NCBI RefSeq assembly: GCF_014243345.1
Contig: NZ_JACLZF010000001.1
Coordinates: forward strand, 1,848,682 to 1,912,681
Direction: 5' to 3'
Source of the DNA: Robiginitalea sp. SC105
Lineage (GTDB): Bacteria > Bacteroidota > Bacteroidia > Flavobacteriales > Flavobacteriaceae
DNA length: 64,000 nucleotides
Made by a program: the position numbers and the translations under genes. Below are positions 54,914 through 63,765 of this stretch, one piece after another; position 1 is the stretch's first letter, and each line of letters opens with the position of its first letter. The notes under the pieces were generated by a model, which saw only the letters and a list, made by a program, of their open reading frames with translations, was not told where the DNA came from and searched no databases.

Positions 54914-56665
54914 TCATCGCCCGCCTTCGTCCGCCTTGATCCGGACCCCGTTTTCGTCGATTTTCATCCGGAAGCTGTCCTCTTTGTCCTTCAGGTCGAT
55001 ATCCACGCCATTCTCGTCGATGATGATACGGTTGTCGCCATCTCCGTCCTCCCAATCGCCATTGCCCACGTCATCCGGGCAATCCGTGCAAACCAGGACG
55101 CCGTCGGCGCCCATCTTCCACCGGTAACGGACGATTTCCCGGTGGTATAGCCCGCGGTCGTTTTGGGTCCGCCGGCCCAGGTAATTGCGGGCCGAAGGCT
55201 CAAAGAGGAGCGGGGTGCCTTCCGGAACGAAGAGCGTGAGCCGCATTTCCTGGTTCCGCACCTTGTTGTCCACATCGGTGGTAAAGAAATTGTCCAGGTT
55301 CAGTACCGAACCGGCCAGCGCATACTGATATTGAATTGCGGCGGCGCGGTCGCGCGCATCCTCATAGGATCGGCCGTCGGCGTCTTTGCGGAGGCGCAGG
55401 TAGGCCACCGAATCCTCGGCTTTCCGGATATCGAGCATCAGGTCGTCCGAGTATAACACCGGCTGATCGTCGGCGTCGTACCGGATACGCATGCCGCCTA
55501 CCATGGGGCCGGACTGCCCGTCAAACGCCCCGCCCCGGAAGCGGATGCGCAGCGTATCGCTGGCCGGGGAGGCAAGGGCAAGGGTATCGCTGGAGGTCAC
55601 GCTTTCCGTATACGCATGGGCGGATACCTGCCGGATGCTGAGCACGGCCAGGCAAATCACGGAGATCAGCCAGAGGCCCAGCAGGGAGAATTTGGCGATA
55701 TTCCCGATGGATTTCAGGTTGTTCACCAGGATTTTCAGGCCCAGGTACAGCAGGAAGAAGAACGGGATGCCCACGGTGAGGAAGACCAGCAGGGATACGA
55801 TCCAGACCGGTGTTTCCGTTGAATTGAGCAGGCCGATCAGGTCGACGCCGGGGATATGCACCGCGTCCACGACCCCCACTGTAAAGAGTGCGATGAACAA
55901 GCCGATCAGCGTGGCGGCTCCGATGATAATCAACAGGATGCCGATGAACTTGCCGATCACCTTAAAAAAGAACATGATGACATCGCCCAGTGTGTCGAAA
56001 AAGGTCTTTCCGCTGCTTTTTACTTTGGAACCCACCTTCTCGTAATCCACGCTGCGCACCCGTTCGGCCACATCATCAATGCCTTCCTTTACCTTCCGCT
56101 CGATATTGCTGATATTGACCGGTTCCCCGGTCATATCCAGTTTCTGAGCAGTGGTTGCCGCCTCGGGGACCAATATCCACAGGAGGATGTAGGCGATAAA
56201 CCCGAAGCCGCCGGCGAAGATGGCCAGGAGGATGAATATCAGGCGGATCCACAGGGCGTCTATGCCCAGGTAATGCTCGAGCCCGGCACACACACCACCG
56301 ATGTATTTGTGGTCGATGTCCCGGTAGAGCTTTTTGGCGGCCCGCGTGGGACGGCTGCCGGTGGAGGTTTCGCTTTTCGGGGCGTCCTCAAAGATGTCCT
56401 CGTCAACCTGGTAATCCTCGGGCTGCCCCATGATGGCGATCACGGCGTCTACCTCCTTTTGGGTGATGACCTGCCGTTCGTTCTCCATTTTCTCGTAAAA
56501 GAGCTCCGCGATACGCGCCTCGATATCGGCGATGATCTCATCGCTGCCCGGGGTCCCCGCAAAGGATCGCTTGACGGCCTCGAGGTACCGGAGGAGCTTT
56601 TGATATGCATTTTCATCGATGTGAAAAAGCATATTGGCCAGATTTATATTTACAGTCTTGTTCAT
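54914..56665 (-). CDS. PspC-domain membrane protein
   Basis: About 583 residues starting at MNKTVNINLANMLFH (56665), one base after the PadR stop. The N-terminal cytoplasmic part precedes a PspC domain (KLYRDIDHKYIGGVCAGLEHYLG, then the helix LIFILLAIFAGGFGFIAYILLWILVP) at about 110-165. Three or four further membrane helices follow from about 230 to 370, then a C-terminal extracytoplasmic region with acidic repeats (DENGVDIDLKD, DENGVRIKAD). PspC proteins respond to envelope stress. The length, with a large C-terminal domain, is typical of Bacteroidetes members. Confidence 0.88.
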   Translation of the reverse strand: MNKTVNINLANMLFHIDENAYQKLLRYLEAVKRSFAGTPGSDEIIADIEARIAELFYEKMENERQVITQKEVDAVIAIMGQPEDYQVDEDIFEDAPKSETSTGSRPTRAAKKLYRDIDHKYIGGVCAGLEHYLGIDALWIRLIFILLAIFAGGFGFIAYILLWILVPEAATTAQKLDMTGEPVNISNIERKVKEGIDDVAERVRSVDYEKVGSKVKSSGKTFFDTLGDVIMFFFKVIGKFIGILLIIIGAATLIGLFIALFTVGVVDAVHIPGVDLIGLLNSTETPVWIVSLLVFLTVGIPFFFLLYLGLKILVNNLKSIGNIAKFSLLGLWLISVICLAVLSIRQVSAHAYTESVTSSDTLALASPASDTLRIRFRGGAFDGQSGPMVGGMRIRYDADDQPVLYSDDLMLDIRKAEDSVAYLRLRKDADGRSYEDARDRAAAIQYQYALAGSVLNLDNFFTTDVDNKVRNQEMRLTLFVPEGTPLLFEPSARNYLGRRTQNDRGLYHREIVRYRWKMGADGVLVCTDCPDDVGNGDWEDGDGDNRIIIDENGVDIDLKDKEDSFRMKIDENGVRIKADEGGR

Positions 56666-56666
56666 T

Positions 56667-57002
56667 TTACTTGTTTTTTGCGTTGGTAACCACATTTACG
56701 GCGGTACGGAGCTCGTCCCAGGTGGTGTTCAGCTCCTTAAGGAAAATAGTCCCGGTCTCGGTGAGGCCGTAATATTTACGGGGCGGTCCCGAGCTGGATT
56801 CCTCCCAACGATAGGAAAGCAATCCCGCGTTCTTGAGGCGGGTTAGCAAGGGATAGATTGTCCCTTCAACCACCAGCATCTTTGCGTCTTTCAGGGTGTC
56901 CAGAATTTCGGAGGCGTATTTGTCCTCCCCGCTCAGGATGGAGAGGATGCAATACTCCAGGACCCCTTTCCGCATTTGTGCCTTTGTATTTTCTACATTC
57001 AT
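56667..57002 (-). CDS. PadR-family transcriptional regulator
   Basis: A compact 111-residue PadR-type winged-helix regulator starting at MNVENTKAQMRKGV (57002). The conserved parts are ILSILSGEDKYASEILDTL, VVEGTIYPLLTRLKNAGLL and PRKYYGLTETG. The C-terminal dimerisation helix is short, which is typical of subfamily 2. It is almost overlapping the PspC gene, so it probably controls its own operon in response to an envelope or small-molecule cue. The open frame upstream to 57167 is not protein-like. Confidence 0.9.
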   Translation of the reverse strand: MNVENTKAQMRKGVLEYCILSILSGEDKYASEILDTLKDAKMLVVEGTIYPLLTRLKNAGLLSYRWEESSSGPPRKYYGLTETGTIFLKELNTTWDELRTAVNVVTNAKNK

Positions 57003-57112
57003 AATTTCGGGTCTTAATCCGCTGCCCCGGGGGATGAGTCCTGGGCGGTGGGGGTTAACTGTTCGTTTTTTGATCTCATGATGATTTGATTGATGAATAA
57101 ACTCGGTGATGC

Positions 57113-57604
57113 CTAATGCAGGCTGATGATCCGGTGCATTTTCCAACCGTCCCCGGCCTGTTTCCATACGGTTACAAACCGGCTTGGTTTGGAGATGGCG
57201 TCCGGTTCCCGGTTGTTGAAAAACGTATGCAGCCCGATTTCGACGGCGCCAAACCCTTTTATTTCATGGACTTCCACGCTGCCCGCCACCAGGCTGCGGG
57301 TTACTTTCCCGCAGATGTTGACCTCAATGCTCTGGAGAATCTCTTTTTTTGAGGTACTCAGCCCGCCCTGGTCGTGATAGAATTCCAGGTCGTCGCTCAG
57401 GAGTTTCCCCTGGGTTTCCATATCGCATTGGTTGTAGGCGGTAAAGTAGCTGTTGTCCAGCTCCAGGATGGTGTTGTACAATTCCGAATCTTCGGGCACC
57501 TGGGCCGTGGCGTCGAGCAGGGCCCCTACCAGGATGGCGAGCAGAAGCAACAGGTGACGAATACTGGCATACAGGGGTGGACGGTGCAGGGGGTATGTTT
57601 TCAT
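57113..57604 (-). CDS. exported SnoaL/DUF4440-like protein
   Basis: A 163-residue protein with a signal peptide (HLLLLLAILVGALLDATAQ) followed by an NTF2-fold, DUF4440-like domain: ILELDNSYFTAYNQCDMETQGKLLSDD, then FYHDQGG, then RFVTVWKQAGDGWKMHRI. The ATG at 57604 overlaps the preceding stop codon by one base (TAATG), so translation is coupled. The N-terminal open frame beyond this is within the upstream gene. Family members bind small ligands or act as enzymes on hydrophobic molecules; no specific role can be given. Confidence 0.85.
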   Translation of the reverse strand: MKTYPLHRPPLYASIRHLLLLLAILVGALLDATAQVPEDSELYNTILELDNSYFTAYNQCDMETQGKLLSDDLEFYHDQGGLSTSKKEILQSIEVNICGKVTRSLVAGSVEVHEIKGFGAVEIGLHTFFNNREPDAISKPSRFVTVWKQAGDGWKMHRIISLH

Positions 57605-58086
57605 TATCGGATAAATTTTATGGTGAGCGGGTAACGGAAATACTGACCTTCGTTGGTGCGGATGGTCGCCAGGATCGTATAGACGATATTCACGGCGAAC
57701 AACCCCATGCCAATCAGGCCCCCGATGCCGACGGGCCACCAGAAAAGGGGGAAGTCCATCAGGCCGGTTTCCCAGTTGAAGTGGAACGATTCAAAATTGT
57801 GGTGGTCGTTCCAGGAAAAGAGGCCATGGTCCAGCAGACCCGGGAGGGAGGCAATAAAGAAGGGGATACTGATGGCCCCGACCAGGAACGTATACAGGAA
57901 CATGCTGATCTGGAAGTTCAGGGCCTGTTTGCCGTTGTAATCCACAAACTCATGCTGGTTTCGGTTGGAAAGCCAGAGCACCAGCGGGACCAGAAACTGC
58001 CCGAAAGGGATAAAGAACCTGGACAGGGTGGATCCGTGAATGAGAGCAGACAGGTTTCGCTCGTGTTTTGATAGTGTTTCTGTCAT
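57604..58086 (-). CDS. DUF4870 membrane protein
   Basis: A 160-residue protein with about three hydrophobic helices and the DUF4870 features: ALIHGSTLSRFFIPFGQFLVPLVLW near the start, then FVDYNGKQALNFQISMFLY, then a third helix near residues 115-140. Members are small integral membrane proteins of unknown function. It is the first gene after a good promoter (58106-58137) and its stop overlaps the next start by one base. The following PadR/PspC/head-GIN genes may belong to the same long transcript. Confidence 0.87.
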   Translation of the reverse strand: MTETLSKHERNLSALIHGSTLSRFFIPFGQFLVPLVLWLSNRNQHEFVDYNGKQALNFQISMFLYTFLVGAISIPFFIASLPGLLDHGLFSWNDHHNFESFHFNWETGLMDFPLFWWPVGIGGLIGMGLFAVNIVYTILATIRTNEGQYFRYPLTIKFIR

Positions 58087-58105
58087 GGCCTAGTTGTTTC
58101 TTATG

Positions 58106-58137
58106 CAAATATATATACTAAAGAAGGTATTGTGCAA
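58106..58137 (-). promoter_or_regulatory. promoter of the DUF4870 gene, Bacteroidetes type
   Basis: TATATTTG (TAnnTTTG) lies at 58106-58113 and TTG at 58135-58137 on the minus strand, with a 21-base spacer, exactly as at trxB. The ATG is 19 bases downstream of the box. Confidence 0.7.
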
Positions 58138-58213
58138 AACATAGTACTAAAAATTAACATAGTTTTAACAAAATTAGTTCCCTGTATTTTTGATACATTT
58201 AGGGGTAAATCCC

Positions 58214-58678
58214 ATGCTTATGGCCCTGTCGGCAAAAACGTTCAACCGCTTCATGTTTTTTAAATTGCCTGCTGCCTGGTGGTGCGGGGTGCGGCTCAGG
58301 AGCCTGAACGGTGACCAGGCGGTTTGCACCGTAACCCACCGCTGGATCAACCAGAACCCGTTTCGATCCATGTTCTGGGCCGTGCAGGGGATGGCGGCAG
58401 AATTTGCAACCGGGGCCCTGGTCATGTACCATATCCGCGACAGCGGGCAGCCCGTATCCATGCTCGTGCTGAACAACAAGGCTAATTTCTCCAAGAAGGC
58501 CACCGGCCGAATCCGCTTTACCTGCACCGATGGCAGAGAGGTCCGGGAGGCGGTGGAACGGGCAGTAGCCTCCGGGAAGGGGCAAACGGTCTGGATGCGC
58601 TCCGTGGGGACGAACACCGAGGGTGTGGTGGTCAGCACCTTTGATTTTGAATGGACCCTGAAGGTAAAGGGTGCCTGA
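58214..58678 (+). CDS. DUF4442 hotdog-fold thioesterase-like protein
   Basis: A 154-residue protein of the DUF4442 family, related to hotdog-fold acyl-CoA thioesterases. The conserved helix region is NPFRSMFWAVQGMAAEFATG and the strand region is VLNNKANFSKKATGRIRFTC. I choose the ATG at 58214 (MLMALSAKT); a further ATG at 58220 is possible. Cytoplasmic. The substrate is unknown. It is divergent from the DUF4870 gene, 127 bases apart. Confidence 0.85.
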   Translation: MLMALSAKTFNRFMFFKLPAAWWCGVRLRSLNGDQAVCTVTHRWINQNPFRSMFWAVQGMAAEFATGALVMYHIRDSGQPVSMLVLNNKANFSKKATGRIRFTCTDGREVREAVERAVASGKGQTVWMRSVGTNTEGVVVSTFDFEWTLKVKGA

Positions 58679-58840
58679 ACCGGCCAAATAATGGCTGCTC
58701 GCCTGAGGATTCGACGGGAGGCCCCGGGACTGGCCTGCGCCGGGGGGTGATTTTATCAAATCGCATCGATCCTTGTAACAAAGGAAGTTTTTTAGTACTT
58801 ATCCGGTAGAAATAGGAATGAATTAAAATCAGTTTGTGAC

Positions 58841-59647
58841 ATGGGCAACAAAAACCACGAAATCGACTATGAAATTTTTGGGGAGGAGATGCAGTACGTA
58901 TCGGTGGAACTCGACCCCAACGAGGGCGTCATCGCAGAAGCCGGGAGCTTCATGATGATGGACCCCGACATCAGGATGGAGACCATCTTCGGGGACGGTT
59001 CCGAAAGGGACAGCGGGGTACTGGGCAAGATTTTTTCCGCCGGCAAGCGGATCCTGACCGGTGAAGGCCTCTTTATGACTGCTTTCTACAATGTGGGGCA
59101 GGGGAAGAAGCAGGTCAGTTTTGCCTCCCCGTATCCCGGGAAGATCCTGCCGATCGACCTGTCCGAGAAGGGCGGGAAATTCATCTGCCAGAAGGACGCT
59201 TTCCTTTGCGCGGCCAAAGGCGTATCGGTGGGCATCGAATTCTCCAAAAGGCTGGGCCGCGGCCTCTTCGGGGGCGAAGGTTTCATCATGCAGAAACTCG
59301 AGGGGGACGGGATGGCTTTCGTGCATGCCGGGGGGACCATGGCCAAACGCACCCTCCTGGCCGGAGAGGTGCTCCGGGTGGATACCGGGTGCATCGTCGG
59401 GTTTTCCCAGACCGTGGACTACGACGTCGAGTTTGTCGGGGGGATCAAAAACACCATCTTCGGGGGCGAAGGCCTGTTCTTTGCGACCCTGCGAGGCCCG
59501 GGGACCGTCTATATACAGTCACTGCCGTTCAGCCGGCTCGCGGGCCGGGTACTCGCCTCGGCACCCAAAGGCGGCGGGAAAGACAAAGGGGAGGGGAGTA
59601 TCCTCGGCGGACTGGGCGACCTGCTCGACGGGGATAACCGGTTCTGA
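58841..59647 (+). CDS. AIM24 / TIGR00266 family protein
   Basis: A 268-residue protein of the TIGR00266 (AIM24) family, with a beta-rich fold and conserved parts [44 protein letters not shown] and [14 protein letters not shown]. The glycine-rich C-terminus ends in [10 protein letters not shown]. Eukaryotic AIM24 acts in mitochondrial architecture; the bacterial role is unknown. The gene is 6 bases before the DUF2461 gene, so the two are probably cotranscribed. Confidence 0.92.
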   Translation: MGNKNHEIDYEIFGEEMQYVSVELDPNEGVIAEAGSFMMMDPDIRMETIFGDGSERDSGVLGKIFSAGKRILTGEGLFMTAFYNVGQGKKQVSFASPYPGKILPIDLSEKGGKFICQKDAFLCAAKGVSVGIEFSKRLGRGLFGGEGFIMQKLEGDGMAFVHAGGTMAKRTLLAGEVLRVDTGCIVGFSQTVDYDVEFVGGIKNTIFGGEGLFFATLRGPGTVYIQSLPFSRLAGRVLASAPKGGGKDKGEGSILGGLGDLLDGDNRF

Positions 59648-59653
59648 TCCTGC

Positions 59654-60307
59654 ATGGATTTTTTAGCCCTCTTCGATTTCCTGGAATCCCTCAGCCGGAA
59701 CAACCACAAGGACTGGATGGACCGCCACCGCGCCACTTACCAGGCCCTTCGTGAAGATTTTATCGCCTGGCTGGACCGCCTGGATGCGCGCCTCGCAGAA
59801 ATGGACCCGGACTATTATCCCACCCCCGGCCGGGTGGGTATCAACCGGATCAACAACAACCTGATGTTCCACCCGGACCGGCCCGTTTACAAGGACCATT
59901 TCGGGGCGGGCCTCGACAAGGCCCCGGGGACGGCGGATTTTTATATCGAAGTCGGCCTGAGCCAGTCCATGCTGGCCGGGGGGGTTTGGCGGCCCGGCCC
60001 CGACAGGCTCCGAAAGGTCCGGGAAGCCATCGATTACGACGGGGAGGTATTGCAGGCGATCCTGGACCGCCCGGCTTTCCGCAAGGCATTTGGCGGTCTC
60101 TACCCGGACCAGAAGCTCACCCGCATGCCCAAGGGCTACCCGACAGACCACCCGCATGCCGATCTGTTGAAACACAAGACCTTTGCGGTGGCTGCGCCCC
60201 TTAGCCGGTCCCGGATCCTCGCACCGGATTTCGAGGAGCACATCCTGAATACCTATCGGGAAATGCTCCCCTTCCGACGCTATCTGAACCGCGCACTCAG
60301 CGTATAG
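59654..60307 (+). CDS. DUF2461 family protein
   Basis: A 217-residue DUF2461 protein. Characteristic parts are FDFLESLSRNNHKDWMDRHR near the start, FHPDRPVYKDHFGAGLD and FYIEVG in the centre, and LPFRRYLNRA at the end. The family is widespread and unassigned. No signal peptide, so cytoplasmic. It follows the AIM24 gene by 6 bases. Confidence 0.92.
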   Translation: MDFLALFDFLESLSRNNHKDWMDRHRATYQALREDFIAWLDRLDARLAEMDPDYYPTPGRVGINRINNNLMFHPDRPVYKDHFGAGLDKAPGTADFYIEVGLSQSMLAGGVWRPGPDRLRKVREAIDYDGEVLQAILDRPAFRKAFGGLYPDQKLTRMPKGYPTDHPHADLLKHKTFAVAAPLSRSRILAPDFEEHILNTYREMLPFRRYLNRALSV

Positions 60308-60351
60308 CCATCTGGAAGGAAATGCGTATCTTTTTGGGTAAATTACAGGCC

Positions 60352-61407
60352 ATGAGCCGGAAACTGGTTTCCACCCTAAGCGTGTTTTTACTTTTGCTTC
60401 CCTTCCGGGGGATCTCCCAGGGGGAATCCACGGACAGCCTGCAGGCCGGCGCGGACCGGTTGTTCGCCTCCAGTGAACCCCTGCCCATTACCATCCGGGC
60501 CTCCATCGAAACGCTCAAAAGGGACACCAACGATTCCACCTACCTGGATGGGATGATGTATTACCAGTGGCCCGGCGAACCGGATTCCCTGGCGCTCCGG
60601 CTACAGGCCCGGGGAAATTTCCGCAGGACCGAGTGCTATTTTGCGCCCCTGAAACTGACTTTCCGGAAAAAGGATGCCCGCCCGACCATCTTCCGCGACC
60701 AGCGGGAACTCAAACTGGTCCTTCCCTGCCTGATCGGGAGCGAGGGGGACGACCTTGTACTCAAGGAATACCTGGCGTACCGGTTTTTCGAGCGGCTGGC
60801 CCCCTATTACTACCGCACGCGCCTGGTGCAGGTAACTTTTATCGAATTGAAGGGGCGCCGCGAGCGCACCCATGAGCTCCTGGGCTTCCTCATTGAGGAC
60901 CACGGGACACTGGCCAGGCGTTACGGCGGCAAGCGCATCCGCAGGGACATGCCTCCCCAGATGCAGGATGACCGCCTCACTGCCCTGAACAACCTCTTCC
61001 AGTTCCTGATCGGCCATACGGATTTCTCCATCCGCAAGCAGCACAACCAGCGCCTGTACTATATTGACGAGACCTACGTGAGCATCCCCTACGACTTTGA
61101 CATGTCCGGGTTTGTAAATGCTCCCTATGCCACCGTCTCCAATACCCAGCACCTCAAGGGCAACATTACCGATGTCCGCCAGCGAATCTACAAGGGGTAC
61201 CAGCGGCCGGATGCCGTATTGCAGGAAGTCCGGTCCGACATCCTGGAAAGCCGTGCCGACATTTTTGACATCATGGCCTCGGTAAAACCGCTGTTCAAGG
61301 ATGTCAGGCAGCTGCGCGTAGCCGAAGAATACATCGGGGAGGGTTTCAATATCCTGGAGGATGACCGCCATTTCCAAAGGCGCATCCTGGAAGCCCTGCG
61401 GGAATAA
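60352..61407 (+). CDS. conserved secreted protein of unknown function
   Basis: About 351 residues with a signal peptide (LVSTLSVFLLLLPFRGIS). I choose the ATG at 60352; an ATG at 60322 adds ten residues. I do not recognise a family. Conserved-looking parts are LRLQARGNFRRTECYFAPLKLTF, KEYLAYRFFERLAPYYYRTRLVQV, LNNLFQFLIGHTDFSIR and IPYDFDMSGFVN. The pattern of a charged beta-region followed by a helical part and a DFD motif faintly recalls CotH-type atypical kinases, which is speculation. It follows the DUF2461 gene on the same strand. Confidence 0.75.
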   Translation: MSRKLVSTLSVFLLLLPFRGISQGESTDSLQAGADRLFASSEPLPITIRASIETLKRDTNDSTYLDGMMYYQWPGEPDSLALRLQARGNFRRTECYFAPLKLTFRKKDARPTIFRDQRELKLVLPCLIGSEGDDLVLKEYLAYRFFERLAPYYYRTRLVQVTFIELKGRRERTHELLGFLIEDHGTLARRYGGKRIRRDMPPQMQDDRLTALNNLFQFLIGHTDFSIRKQHNQRLYYIDETYVSIPYDFDMSGFVNAPYATVSNTQHLKGNITDVRQRIYKGYQRPDAVLQEVRSDILESRADIFDIMASVKPLFKDVRQLRVAEEYIGEGFNILEDDRHFQRRILEALRE

Positions 61408-61487
61408 GTCCGCCGGCCCGGGAAGCGGGGGAATCATCAAAAGCCGTATTTTCGGGGCAACGCCATTACCCATTTACGCCCATCCAC

Positions 61488-62099
61488 ATGAAACAGCCTT
61501 CCGACCGACTGAGAAATGTCCGCAGGGAAACCCTTTCAGATGCCTGGTATACCCTGTACCGTTACCGGTATGAGTACCTCCGGTCCGATGGGCGGTGGGA
61601 CGCACAGGTGCGGGAAGTCTACGACAGGGGGAACGGGGCGGCCGTATTGCTGTATGACCCCGGGAGGTCCAGGGTGCTGCTCACCCGTCAATTCCGGATG
61701 CCCACCCTGGTTAACGGCAATGACGGGGGCCTGCTGGTAGAGGTGTGCGCCGGATTGCTCGACAACGACCATCCGGAAGTGGCCATCCGGAAGGAAATCC
61801 TGGAGGAAACCGGGTATGCCGTCGGTGCGGTTGAGAAGGTGCTGGAAGCCTACAGTACCCCGGGTGCGGTGACCGAAAAACTTCATTATTACCTGGCGGC
61901 CTACTCCCCGGAAATGAAAACCGGGGCCGGGGGCGGGGTGGAAGCCGAATCCGAGGATATCGAATTGCTGGAATATACCTATGAGGAGGCATTGGGGGCA
62001 GTCGCCTCGGGCGACATACGGGACGCCAAGACCCTGGTGATCCTGCAGTATGCCGCATTGTTCGGGCCACTGCGCCAGGGATGGCAACCGGGTCAGTAG
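61488..62099 (+). CDS. nudK: Nudix hydrolase, GDP-mannose pyrophosphatase type
   Basis: A 203-residue Nudix hydrolase close to E. coli NudK, which hydrolyses GDP-mannose and related nucleotide sugars. Shared parts are GLLDNDHPEVAIRKEILEET (the Nudix box), SPGxVTE-like YSTPGAVTEKLHYYLAAY, and the acidic DIELLEYTYEEAL near the end. The box has His where most Nudix proteins and E. coli NudK have the first Glu; the key EExxG glutamates remain. Cytoplasmic. Its stop overlaps the convergent PBP4-type gene by 7 bases. Confidence 0.88.
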   Translation: MKQPSDRLRNVRRETLSDAWYTLYRYRYEYLRSDGRWDAQVREVYDRGNGAAVLLYDPGRSRVLLTRQFRMPTLVNGNDGGLLVEVCAGLLDNDHPEVAIRKEILEETGYAVGAVEKVLEAYSTPGAVTEKLHYYLAAYSPEMKTGAGGGVEAESEDIELLEYTYEEALGAVASGDIRDAKTLVILQYAALFGPLRQGWQPGQ

Positions 62100-63394
62100 G
62101 TATCCCTTACCTCGCGCAATATCCGTTGCATCCGGTTTTTGACGTTCCCCGAAGGCTCCGTAAAATGGTTGTTCATAAAGGCGAACAGCACCAGTTTCCC
62201 GGATCGCGTCCTAAGGTAGCCGCTGAGGTTGTGGTTGTTTCCCAGGCTGCCGGTTTTACCGAACAGGTACGGGGCCTCCCCGTCCCGGTAATAATCTTCA
62301 ATGGTCCCGTTGCGACCCCCCTGGGCGAGCAGGGCAAACAAGCGGGCCTCCGGGAATTCCCGGTAGAGTTTCCCAAGGAGGTATACCACGGACTCAGGCG
62401 TGAACAGGTTGTACCGGCTTAACCCCGACCCATCCACCCAACGGGGTTTTTGAGGCAGGCCGGGCAGGTACTCCTCCAGGACAAAATCCCGGGCCGAACG
62501 GAAACTCAGGGTATCCGACCGTGTACCGGAGACCGCCAGCATCAGTTGCTCGGCGATAAAGTTGTCGCTTTCGGCCATCATTTTTTTCAGGAGGGTGTCC
62601 ACTGCCATCCCCGGCAGGGATTCCAGGGAGTCAGGCGGCAGGTGCCGGCCTTCGTGGATGCGGCTGCCAGTGGCTTCAGACCAGAGCTGCCTTTCGAGCC
62701 CCGGGCTTACCCGAATCGGGATATCCAGGGTATCCCCGGATTCGGGAACCTGATAAAACAGGTTCCGGGTTTCCGCCCGCAAACGGCTCCCGTTTTCAAT
62801 CTGCAAGCGGCTCCCGCTGCCCGCCAGAAGGCTGTCCCCGAACACAGCGGGTTCGGCACGGACCCCATCGGAAGTGGCGGTCAGGCGCAGGATATTCCCG
62901 TGGATGGGAAAGGCACTCCGTCCGGGCATATAATACTGGTCGAAGTCGTCCCAGGACCAGCCCGGGCCGTAGGTCGGGTCAGCCAGGTTCGTATTGACCA
63001 TGGTGATTTCCGGGAAGCCCCTCATGAACCGGAGTGCCGTGCTGTCCCGCAGGTCCGGGTGCAAGGCGGCCGGGTCCCCGGTCCCCACCACATAGAGCGT
63101 ATCGCCGAGTCGGGCATATTTGAGTGCCGGGATGTGTTGCGGCAGGGTTTTCAGGGCGGCATAAAAGGTGAATAGCTTCACATTGCTGGCCGGGGTAAAG
63201 TACTTTTCCGGATTCAGCGCATAGAGGGTATCCCGGGTGCGGGCATCGACCAGCAGCAGTCCGGTAAACTGGTTGGACTGCGTTTCGGCCCGGAATTCCC
63301 GCTTCAGGTACCGGGAGACCTTCCGGGCCGGGGAACAGCCCGAAAAAGCGAGCAGCAGCAGGAAGACCACGGCTGCCGACCCCATGGTTTCCAT
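62093..63394 (-). CDS. dacB: PBP4-type D-Ala-D-Ala carboxypeptidase, lipoprotein
   Basis: About 433 residues. A peptidase S13 (PBP4) family protein removing or cutting D-alanine cross-links in peptidoglycan. Active-site motifs are SNVK (SxxK) in PASNVKLFT, SDN (SxN) in AESDNFIAEQ, and KTG in FGKTGSLG. The ATG at 63394 gives a signal peptide with lipobox (LAFSGC); the ATG at 63430 would be too far upstream. A lipid anchor is common for this family in Bacteroidetes. The ends of nudK and this gene overlap tail-to-tail by 7 bases. Confidence 0.92.
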   Translation of the reverse strand: METMGSAAVVFLLLLAFSGCSPARKVSRYLKREFRAETQSNQFTGLLLVDARTRDTLYALNPEKYFTPASNVKLFTFYAALKTLPQHIPALKYARLGDTLYVVGTGDPAALHPDLRDSTALRFMRGFPEITMVNTNLADPTYGPGWSWDDFDQYYMPGRSAFPIHGNILRLTATSDGVRAEPAVFGDSLLAGSGSRLQIENGSRLRAETRNLFYQVPESGDTLDIPIRVSPGLERQLWSEATGSRIHEGRHLPPDSLESLPGMAVDTLLKKMMAESDNFIAEQLMLAVSGTRSDTLSFRSARDFVLEEYLPGLPQKPRWVDGSGLSRYNLFTPESVVYLLGKLYREFPEARLFALLAQGGRNGTIEDYYRDGEAPYLFGKTGSLGNNHNLSGYLRTRSGKLVLFAFMNNHFTEPSGNVKNRMQRILREVRDTY

Positions 63395-63534
63395 ACCCCG
63401 GTAGTGCCCGTTAACAGGGGTTTTACACATCCTTAATAGAATTTATCCAAGTTTTAACGATTCCGGAGCAATAAAAGAAAGACATTTTTGGTTAATTTTA
63501 AACAAACAACGTCTAACTAAACAAAACTCAAAGA

Positions 63535-63732
63535 ATGGCTGGTACCATGTTGGAGTACACCAAAACGGTGCTCCAAAAAGTGAGTTTCGATGCGCGTTTA
63601 TTCAGCAGGGAACTCCAGAAAGCTATCCAAAGACTATTGCCAAACGAACTTGAAGAATTGCGCAACTGGCTGCTGCTCTTCACAACTGACAAACCGGAAT
63701 TGCAACATAGCCTGCAATACCTGCCCGTCTGA
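63535..63732 (+). CDS. small conserved protein of unknown function
   Basis: A 65-residue protein with helix-forming sequence and no signal peptide (MAGTMLEYTKTVLQKVSFD, LLPNELEELRNWLLLF). I recognise it only as a small conserved-looking Bacteroidetes protein. The amphipathic pattern, even length and strong terminator just after it support a real gene. The 140 bases before it are AT-rich and contain several short TTG and TTTTTG stretches but no clear box. Confidence 0.65.
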   Translation: MAGTMLEYTKTVLQKVSFDARLFSRELQKAIQRLLPNELEELRNWLLLFTTDKPELQHSLQYLPV

Positions 63733-63738
63733 TACACG

Positions 63739-63761
63739 CCCCGCTTCTGCGGGGTTTTTTT
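63739..63761 (+). terminator. rho-independent terminator after the small protein gene
   Basis: A 6-bp stem CCCCGC/GCGGGG with a TTCT loop (63739-63754) is followed by seven T residues. It starts 7 bases after the stop codon. Confidence 0.85.
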
Positions 63762-63765
63762 ATGT

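Noticed and set aside
58679-58840. Terminator or small gene in the gap before the AIM24 gene
   Set aside because: Only a weak AGGCC/GGCCT stem without a T-run, and no plausible short frame.
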